The position numbers were made by a program, and so were the translations under genes. Positions 57,338 through 64,000 of a stretch of 64,000 nt of DNA are shown piece after piece. A model generated the notes under the pieces. That model did no database searches and was not told where the DNA came from. It saw only the letters and a list, made by a program, of their open reading frames with translations. Source of the stretch: Planctomycetota bacterium (lineage in GTDB: Bacteria; Planctomycetota; UBA1135; GCA-002686595); NCBI GenBank assembly GCA_016795205.1, contig JAEUHZ010000071.1:1-64000 (forward strand), given 5' to 3'. Within the stretch, counting starts at the first letter, position 1; every line of letters starts with the position of its first letter.

Positions 57338-60300
57338 AACGCGTTGCCCTGTTCCTGCTGCTGCTCGGGATCGGCTTCACGATCCTGTGGTTCTCCCGCG
57401 ACGAGCAGGCGCGGCGCGTCGACGAGGCCACGGTCGAGCCGCCACCGCACGCAGGTCAGTTCACGGAGATCCCCATCACGGGGCGCGACGGCGCGACGGG
57501 CCGCACGGTCGGGATCGAGCTCGACGGCGAGCTCGTGCTGACCTTGTTCGGCGGCTCGGGCCCGGTGCTGCGACCCGCGCTGGAGCTGCGGGCCAGCGAC
57601 GTCGACAGCCTCGGCGCGGACCTCTACGACCTGAAGGACGTCGAGATCGAGCTGCTCGACCCCGACAGTGGCGTTCGCCGCGCCTCGCTCGTCGCGCCCC
57701 TGGCCCGCGTGTCGATGAGCTACGATCCGGCCACGCCCGGCGCTTCGGCGCTGCGCAGCGCGCGCTTCACCGACGTCGATGCCACGTTGCACGAGGGTGC
57801 ACCGGTCGTGCCCCTGCGACTGCGCTCCAAGTCGATGGACCTCGACGTCGCGCAGATCGGGTTGACCACCGACGAGCACGTGCTCATCGAAGGGCGCGGA
57901 CTCGAGGCCGAGGGCGCGGGCCTGCGCGCCGGGTTCGGCCAGGACCGACTCGAGCTGCAGCGCGATGCCGTCGTGCGTCTCGACCTGCCCGGCGGCGAGC
58001 GCGCCGTGCTGGCCTCCGGCGCGGGCGGGTCGCTGGTCGTCGAGCGGCGGCAGGAGGGCGGCATCGACACGCTCGACGTGGCCGCGCGCGAAGGCGCGCG
58101 TCTCCAGATCGAGCCCGGACCGCGCGCGCCCGAGCTCTCCGAAGTCACGATCGAGGGGCGTGAGATCCGGCTCGTGGGCCGCGGCCCCGCGCCGGCCCGC
58201 GAAGGCTACGAACTCGTCTCGGCCAACGCGCTCGGCGCGGTCGTCGCCGTGAGCGGCAACGACGAATTCCGCGCGCAGGCCGCTGACTTCGCCTTCGGCG
58301 AGCGTGGGCGGCTGCGGCTCGCGACGCTGGAGGACGACGTCGCCATGGTGCGCGAGGGCGACACCTTCCGCGCGCGCACGGCCGTGTTCGAGTTCGGGAC
58401 GGACGGCCTGCTCGCCGCGGCGACCCTGACGGGCGAGCCGAGCGGTGACGTCGGGATCGGGCGCTTCCTGGCGGCAGAGCGCCCCGACCTCGTCGACCGG
58501 CGTGCCTCGATCGCGGGTGCCGGCCCGCTGGTCGTCAAGCTCGCCGAGGGCGTCGACGTAGCGCTCTCCGGGCCGGCCCGCGTGGTCGTGCCTGGGACCG
58601 ATCTGGTCGTCACCGCGGCGACGAGCCTCGTGGGCCGGGTGCGCGCCGATCGGCGCGGCGGCGAGCTGCACGCGCTGGGCGACGCAGCCATCGACTATGA
58701 GGGCAGCACACTGCGCAGCCCGAGCGTCGACCTCTTTTGGAGGCTCGACGCTGCGGGCGAGCTGGCGCTCGACGCCGTCTCCTCAGGGGACACGCGCCTG
58801 ACCGGCGCGACGGAGGACGGCCGACCCGTGACCCTGGAGGCGCGCGGCGGGCTCGAAGCGCAGTGGGCCGGGCGGCGGCTGCTCGTGCCTGCGGCCCAGG
58901 GCGTCAACTTCGCGGTCGGCGCGGACGACGACCCGGAGCGGATACGCGCCACGGCGCAGCGCGTGACCGGGCTCGATTGGGAGGCGCGCACGTTCACGGC
59001 CGAAGGCGACGTGCGCTTCCGCCACGCGGACGGCGAAGGCGACGCCGAGCGCGCACTCGTGCGCGGCGAGCGCGACGTGGAGCTCACGGGCACGGAGACG
59101 CAGCGCGCGAGCTATCGCTTGGCCCGTTCGCAGCGGGCTCCACAGGACGACGTGCGCGTCGAGACGCTGGGGCGCGCGATCCGCGCCACCGAGCGGCGCG
59201 TCACGGGTCGCGGAGACGTGCGGGTCGAGGCCGAGGCGCGCGGCGGGCTCCTCGAACTCGAGGCGCAGGAGGTCGACGTGGACGTCGCGCCCGAGCGCGA
59301 GGGCTCGCGCGAGCCGCGACCGTTCCGCTTCGAAGCGCGCCGCGACGTGCGCTCGAAGCTCTCGCGCCTGGGCGAGACCGCGGAGCTGGAAGCCCAGTGG
59401 GTGCGCGTCGACGGGCAGTTGATCCTCCGACCGGACGAGGAGCCCCCGCTGTCGGTCGAGTTCTCGAGCATCGAGGCCCGCGGCCAAGTGCACGCAGTGT
59501 GGGCCGGAGCGCCGGGCCGGGGCGCCTTGGACGCGCGCGCCGACCGCTTCATCGTGGACGGCGAGGGTCGCGGCCGCCTGTCGGCCGGGGCCGGCCGGCG
59601 CGTGACGGCGCGCGGCGTGCTGCCCGGCGCGCTGGCGGCCTACGCGCTCTCCGCCGACTGGATCGACTTCGATCCGGACTCGATCCGCGCGTCGCGCGTC
59701 GAGGGCGGCGTCGCGGATCGGGAATCGCCGGCCGCCGCTCGCGCGCTGCTGCGCGACCTGCGGGCCAACTCCCTGCAAGCCGACCGCGGGCGCGTGCTGC
59801 TCGAAGGCGACGCCTACATCGCGGGATCGAGCCTGCAGGGCGAGAGCTGGTCCCTCTCCGCCGGCTCGATCCGTGTCCAGGGAGACTTCACCGATCCCGC
59901 GGCGATCGACGCCGATCGGGTGCGCAACTTGGTCGCGCAGGGCGGCTTCGAGGCACGCATGGGATCGCGCGGGATCGCGCGTGGCGAGCGTCTGGAGGGT
60001 GTGCCGGGTCAGGTGCGGCTCGAGGGCCGGCCCGCGAGCTTGGCGGTGCTCGACGCGGAGTGGCGCGCGCCGTGGATCGAGTACGACATGACGAACATGC
60101 TCCTGGCCACGGACCGGGGCGAGATCGCCTCGCGTCCCGGGGCCGAGGGCACTTCGTGGTCGCTGGCCTACGACTCGATGCAGCCCTTCGACCAGGGCGA
60201 CGCGACGATCCTGGTGCTCAGGAACCCGCGGCTGCGCTACGGCTCTACGCAGCTCTTCGCCGACTGGTCGCTGTTCTGGGTCGACCGCGACGAGTGGCAA

Positions 60301-62478
60301 CGCAGCGGGCGGCAGGCGATCCGCGACAGCACGAGCGGGACCGACCTGCTCGTGCGGCCGACGGACGATCCCGCCAGCCAGGCCGACGGCGCGCGCCAAC
60401 CGCGCAACAAGTGGGAGGCGCTGCTCGAGCAGGCCCGTCAGAGCCAGATCTTCCGCTTGCTCTCCGAGGTCTACATCGAGGGCAACGTCGAGGTCTACCA
60501 GATCGGGGACCGCACGGCGCGCGCCGGCGCCATGTACTTCGACCTCGTCGGCGAGCACGGCTGGATCCAGGACGCGGACGTGGTGGTCGATCTCGATCTC
60601 CGCGGCCAGCCGCGACCGGTGCGCGCCAAGGCCGAGTGGATGCGCATCTCGGCTGGACCCAGCCTGCGCGCCGACACGGCGGTGCTGACCTCGTGCGAGT
60701 ACGACGAGCCGCACTTCGTCGTCGAGACCACGGACCTGCGGCTCACGCCGGAGATCAACGCGGGTGACGAGCGCGTCGCCTTCCAGGTGACGGCCGAGGG
60801 CAACGCGATCCGCTTCGAGAACGGGTTGCGCGTGCCGCTCCCGCCGCTCTTCTACGAGACCGACGCCGAGGGCAACCCGCTCGTCGACCGCTTCGTCCTG
60901 GGCGACAGCGCCAAGTTCGGAGCTGCCATCGGCGCCTCGATCAACACGCAGCTGGGCGGCATCGGATTGGCGATGGGCAACCTGGCGCGCTTCGCCATCG
61001 GGATGCCCGACATCCCGATCAAGGGCGGCTGGAACTTCGACGTGCGCTACCTGGGCTCGCGCGGCCTCCTGCTCGGAGCGGGGCTCGACCTGCGGCTGGG
61101 CGACAAGCTGGCCTTGACCGTCGAGGGGGACGTGATCCCCGACCGGCGCGACGACTCGGGTCTCGTGCGCGTCGACCGCGACGACCGCGAGCTGCTGCGG
61201 ACCTGGCTGCACTCACGCGGCCGCTACTGGGTCGAGCGCGGGGACGATGCCGAGTGGGTCGACCTCGCCTTCTCGTACCAGACGGACCCCGGCGTCCAAT
61301 CCGAGTTCTTCGAGCGTCGCTACCTGGAGTACGAGGAGAAGGACAACTACCTGCATTGGCGCAAGGCGCGCGACAGTGACTACTTCTCCGGCTCGGTGAA
61401 GGTCCTGCTCGAGGATCGCACCGACACGGCCGAGTTGCCCTCCCTCGGCTGGCTGCGCGGGCGAACGGAGGTCGCGACGTGGTGGGACAACCCCGTCTAC
61501 CACACGGGCACGGTCGACGCGGCGTACCTCGAGCGTCGTGAGGGAGACGTGCGTTACTACGACCCGTATCCCGATGGCCTGGGTGATCGCGAGGTCCTGC
61601 GCGCCGACACGCGCCAACGGATCGAAATGCCGTTCGACACGCGCGTCCTCAAGGGCATCGCGACGCCGTACGTCGAGGCACGCGGCTCGGTCTGGAGCGA
61701 GGGCGTCGACGAGGGTGAGTCGCCCGTGCGCGCCGCCTTGCTCGCCGGCGTGGAGGCCACGACGACCCTCTGGCGACGCTCGACGGGGGGCACGATCCAC
61801 ACGCTGTCGCCCTCGATCGGCTTGCGAGGGGATCTCGTCGATGCCGAGAGCGGCGGACCGCCGGTGCGTTTCGACGCGACCGAGGATCCCTACCTCGGCA
61901 AGTTCGTCGACGCGGGGGTCCGCGCGCGCTGGTGGCGGCCGGACGCGCCGGATCGGCTCGACATCGAGGTGCGCACGTCGATCGGCGACGACGTCGAGGG
62001 GCCCACGCCCGACGGCCTCCAACCGATCGCCTTCCTGGGCGGCTACTACACGATCCTGGGGGGCTTCCCGTTCGCCGTGACCCACGACGGCCGCTACGAC
62101 GCGCGCGAGAGCGAGACCCAGTATTCGATGACCGCCATGGGGTTCGAGCCACTGCGCAACGTGGGCATCGAGTTCGGGCACCACTACGGCCGCGACGCGC
62201 TCGACGAGACGCTGTACGAGGCCGCCTCGGCCCGCGCGCGTTGGCGCTGGACGACGAAATGGGAGCTGGAGTTCCGCCAGACCCAGTCGCTGTCGGAGAA
62301 CCGCTCGTTGGATTCGGACTTCCTGCTGCGCCGACTGGGCCACGACTTCGTGTTCGAGATCGGCCTCGCCTACCGCGCCGGGGAGGGCGGGAGCATCGGC
62401 TTCGGCTTCGAGCCCCGCCTCGCTTGGCGCCGCTCGTCCCTGGGGTTGATCGACCAGTGGCTGGGCGTCTACCACTGA
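57334..62478 (+). CDS. Giant LptC/LptA/LptD-like LPS-transport protein
   Basis: 1714 residues from ATG 57334. One N-terminal membrane anchor (VALFLLLLGIGFTILWF) as in LptC. Residues about 30-1060 are a succession of beta-jellyroll (OstA/LptA-like) stretches, for example LRASDVDSLGADLYDLKDVEI, VTARGV and FEARRDVRSKLSR. Residues about 1060-1714 resemble LptD: VLTSCEYDEPHFVVETTDLRL, then an outer-membrane barrel with FSYQTDPGVQSEFFERRYLE and TWWDNPVYHTGTV. In other bacteria these are three separate proteins. It could span the periplasm as a single LPS conveyor. The terminal residue is His instead of the usual aromatic. Confidence 0.75.
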   Translation: MKRVALFLLLLGIGFTILWFSRDEQARRVDEATVEPPPHAGQFTEIPITGRDGATGRTVGIELDGELVLTLFGGSGPVLRPALELRASDVDSLGADLYDLKDVEIELLDPDSGVRRASLVAPLARVSMSYDPATPGASALRSARFTDVDATLHEGAPVVPLRLRSKSMDLDVAQIGLTTDEHVLIEGRGLEAEGAGLRAGFGQDRLELQRDAVVRLDLPGGERAVLASGAGGSLVVERRQEGGIDTLDVAAREGARLQIEPGPRAPELSEVTIEGREIRLVGRGPAPAREGYELVSANALGAVVAVSGNDEFRAQAADFAFGERGRLRLATLEDDVAMVREGDTFRARTAVFEFGTDGLLAAATLTGEPSGDVGIGRFLAAERPDLVDRRASIAGAGPLVVKLAEGVDVALSGPARVVVPGTDLVVTAATSLVGRVRADRRGGELHALGDAAIDYEGSTLRSPSVDLFWRLDAAGELALDAVSSGDTRLTGATEDGRPVTLEARGGLEAQWAGRRLLVPAAQGVNFAVGADDDPERIRATAQRVTGLDWEARTFTAEGDVRFRHADGEGDAERALVRGERDVELTGTETQRASYRLARSQRAPQDDVRVETLGRAIRATERRVTGRGDVRVEAEARGGLLELEAQEVDVDVAPEREGSREPRPFRFEARRDVRSKLSRLGETAELEAQWVRVDGQLILRPDEEPPLSVEFSSIEARGQVHAVWAGAPGRGALDARADRFIVDGEGRGRLSAGAGRRVTARGVLPGALAAYALSADWIDFDPDSIRASRVEGGVADRESPAAARALLRDLRANSLQADRGRVLLEGDAYIAGSSLQGESWSLSAGSIRVQGDFTDPAAIDADRVRNLVAQGGFEARMGSRGIARGERLEGVPGQVRLEGRPASLAVLDAEWRAPWIEYDMTNMLLATDRGEIASRPGAEGTSWSLAYDSMQPFDQGDATILVLRNPRLRYGSTQLFADWSLFWVDRDEWQRSGRQAIRDSTSGTDLLVRPTDDPASQADGARQPRNKWEALLEQARQSQIFRLLSEVYIEGNVEVYQIGDRTARAGAMYFDLVGEHGWIQDADVVVDLDLRGQPRPVRAKAEWMRISAGPSLRADTAVLTSCEYDEPHFVVETTDLRLTPEINAGDERVAFQVTAEGNAIRFENGLRVPLPPLFYETDAEGNPLVDRFVLGDSAKFGAAIGASINTQLGGIGLAMGNLARFAIGMPDIPIKGGWNFDVRYLGSRGLLLGAGLDLRLGDKLALTVEGDVIPDRRDDSGLVRVDRDDRELLRTWLHSRGRYWVERGDDAEWVDLAFSYQTDPGVQSEFFERRYLEYEEKDNYLHWRKARDSDYFSGSVKVLLEDRTDTAELPSLGWLRGRTEVATWWDNPVYHTGTVDAAYLERREGDVRYYDPYPDGLGDREVLRADTRQRIEMPFDTRVLKGIATPYVEARGSVWSEGVDEGESPVRAALLAGVEATTTLWRRSTGGTIHTLSPSIGLRGDLVDAESGGPPVRFDATEDPYLGKFVDAGVRARWWRPDAPDRLDIEVRTSIGDDVEGPTPDGLQPIAFLGGYYTILGGFPFAVTHDGRYDARESETQYSMTAMGFEPLRNVGIEFGHHYGRDALDETLYEAASARARWRWTTKWELEFRQTQSLSENRSLDSDFLLRRLGHDFVFEIGLAYRAGEGGSIGFGFEPRLAWRRSSLGLIDQWLGVYH

Positions 62479-62506
62479 ACGCGCGCCGGCGGCTACGATC
62501 GACGGC

Positions 62507-63040
62507 GTGTTCGCGCTGTTCGAGAGCCTGGGCGGATTCGAGCTGTTGGTGGTCGGCATCGGCGCGCTGCTGCTGTTCGGCAAGGACCTGCCCAAGGTCG
62601 CCGCGGACGCCGGCGCGCAGATCGCGAAGCTGAAGCGGTCGCTGGATACGACCTGGCGTGACAGTGGCCTGGAGCGCGAGGTCCGGCAGATCCGGGACGC
62701 CCTGCCGCGTGATCTCTCGCTCGGGGACGTGGCGCGCAGCGCGAGCGAGAAGCTCGCCGTCCGGCTCGAGGAGGAGGAGCGCGTCCGGACCGCCGACCCC
62801 GGCGCGGCGGGGCCCGTGGCGCGCGGCGCGCTCGCCATGGAGCCGCTCCCCGAGCCGCACGAGACGGGCAGCGCAGCTCCGACGCCTCCCGCGGGCTCGG
62901 GGCTGGCGGCGGGCGCGTCGGACGCCGTGTCCAGTGCGGGGTCGGACGCGGAGCCAGACGGTGGCGCGTCCGGCTCCGCTGACGCGGCGGGCCCCGCCGC
63001 GCGCGCGACGGCCACTGGCGCGCCGCCCGGCGCGAGCTGA
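62507..63040 (+). CDS. TatA/TatB-like twin-arginine translocase subunit
   Basis: 177 residues from GTG 62507. The N-terminal 45 residues fit TatA/TatB: FELLVVGIGALLLFGKDLPKV (membrane span, FG then LP) with an amphipathic helix after it. A helical stretch extends to about residue 90. The last 80 residues are Ala-, Gly-, Pro- and Ser-rich and look unstructured. The length and long helix favour TatB. No tatC is nearby. It lies 28 bp after the LPS-transport gene. Confidence 0.72.
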   Translation: MFALFESLGGFELLVVGIGALLLFGKDLPKVAADAGAQIAKLKRSLDTTWRDSGLEREVRQIRDALPRDLSLGDVARSASEKLAVRLEEEERVRTADPGAAGPVARGALAMEPLPEPHETGSAAPTPPAGSGLAAGASDAVSSAGSDAEPDGGASGSADAAGPAARATATGAPPGAS

Positions 63041-63043
63041 GCC

Positions 63044-63931
63044 GTGTTCCGGATCGGCTACAACACGAACGGCCTCGCTCACCACCGCCTCGCGGACGCG
63101 GTCGACCTGCTAGCCGGCCTGGGCTACGACGGGATGGCGCTGACGCCCGACGTGGGCGAGCTCGACCTCTTCGACCTGCGCCCCGAGCGCGTGCGCGCAC
63201 TCGCGGACCGGCTGCGACAGCGTGACCTGGCGGTCGTCGTCGAGACCGGCGCGCGCTACGTCCTCGACCCGCTCCAGAAGCACCGCCCGAACCTGATGGA
63301 CGCCGCGCCCCGGGGCCGGGAACGGCGCATCGACTTCTACCGGCGCTCGATCGACTTGGCGGCGGAGCTGGGCGCGCCCGTCGTCAGCCTGTGGTCCGGT
63401 GCCGCCTACGGCGTCGCCTCGGGGGACGCCCCCGACGCCGACCGGACGGCTCACGAGCCCCTCTGGGAGCGGCTGGCGTCGGGCCTCGTGCCGGTCCTCG
63501 ATCACGCTCGGGAGCGCGGGGTCCGGATCGGCTTCGAGCCCGAGCCCGGGATGTTCGTCGAGCGGCCGGCCGGCTACCTGGAGCTCGTGCGGCGGCTCGG
63601 AGAGCGGGGAAACGAGCTCGGCCTGACCCTGGACGTCGGCCACCTCGTCGTGACCGGCGACGTGCCCGCGTCGTCCCGCATCCGGGAACTCGCCGGACGC
63701 TTGGTCCACGTCCACCTGGACGACGCCCGTGCCGGGGTCCACGAGCACCTCCAGCTCGGCAGCGGCGAGCTGGACCTAGCCGATGTTCTAAGTGCCCTTC
63801 TGGCGGTGGGTTACCGCGGCATGGCGGCGGTGGAGCTGTCGCGCGACAGCCACCGCGCCCCGCAGGCCGCGCGCACGGCCCTGGAGCGGGTCCAGGCGGC
63901 CCTGCCGGCCGGGCGTCCGACCTGCGGCTGA
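63044..63931 (+). CDS. Sugar phosphate isomerase/epimerase-like TIM-barrel protein
   Basis: 295 residues from GTG 63044. AP_endonuc_2 / xylose-isomerase-like TIM barrel: RIGYNTNGLAHHRLADAV, GYDGMALTPDVGE, FEPEPGMFVERP (Glu ligands), LTLDVGHLVVTGD, VHVHLDDARAGVHEHLQLG (His ligands), and YRGMAAVELSRDSHR. The metal-ligand pattern is complete, so it is likely an active isomerase, epimerase or lyase, with unknown substrate. It starts three bases after the TatA/B-like gene. The remaining 69 bp to the window end show no gene. Confidence 0.78.
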   Translation: MFRIGYNTNGLAHHRLADAVDLLAGLGYDGMALTPDVGELDLFDLRPERVRALADRLRQRDLAVVVETGARYVLDPLQKHRPNLMDAAPRGRERRIDFYRRSIDLAAELGAPVVSLWSGAAYGVASGDAPDADRTAHEPLWERLASGLVPVLDHARERGVRIGFEPEPGMFVERPAGYLELVRRLGERGNELGLTLDVGHLVVTGDVPASSRIRELAGRLVHVHLDDARAGVHEHLQLGSGELDLADVLSALLAVGYRGMAAVELSRDSHRAPQAARTALERVQAALPAGRPTCG

Positions 63932-64000
63932 CCTGACGCGATCTTGCCTCGACCCTTCCGGCGTGTTCACAATGCGCTCGCGGCCCCCCGGCGGCCGGCA

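Overview
This window is very GC-rich (by eye about 70 percent) chromosomal DNA packed with housekeeping genes. I read it as a Planctomycetota chromosome, probably the deep lineage that contains marine isolates such as Saltatorellus, Engelhardtia and Rohdeia. The reasons are the coding style (many GTG starts and few strong Shine-Dalgarno sites), a secreted kelch protease with a C-terminal domain I associate with that group, GyrA residues at the quinolone-resistance positions that I recall from planctomycetes, a B12-dependent ribonucleotide reductase, and LPS (Kdo) genes. The phylum call is inference. I see no insertion sequence, prophage, CRISPR array, tRNA or rRNA.

Left part (1-31.6 kb): mostly minus-strand operons. 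These are nrdJ, murJ, a yhaN/yhaO-like DNA-repair pair, gyrA-yqeY, rnhC-dapF-M48 protease, a GT2 glycosyltransferase, a DUF374 acyltransferase overlapping a DUF72 gene, and two linked genes for exported proteins of unknown function. Plus-strand genes interrupt them: the secreted subtilase/kelch protein, a flavin reductase, truA, a Cdd1-like HhH protein, a Rieske protein and a CBS-domain PLP enzyme (transsulfuration or cysteine synthesis).

Middle (31.6-44.9 kb): the chromosome-partition and redox region. A perfect parS palindrome lies just past the parB stop codon. Next come a small membrane protein overlapping a phosphoesterase, an HPr-like domain fused to an unknown domain, an RpoD-type sigma factor whose only sensible start is ATT behind a good Shine-Dalgarno site, hemW and pyrF. 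Then comes a run of overlapping genes encoding the full bacillithiol pathway (bshC, bshB, bshA), with parA inserted between bshB and bshA, followed by a cysteine desulfurase.

Right part (44.9-64 kb): the replication core dnaA - 734-bp non-coding spacer - dnaN - dciA - gyrB, then a lone MshEN/GspE-N protein. The minus-strand group M50 protease - scpA - trxA - fmt follows. Last is a plus-strand envelope operon, kdsD - kdsC - a 1714-residue fused LptC/LptA/LptD-like protein - a TatA/B-like protein - a TIM-barrel isomerase-like protein. The change from mainly minus to mainly plus genes between about 31 and 36 kb, the parS site and the dnaA-dnaN spacer all point to the replication origin lying inside this window.
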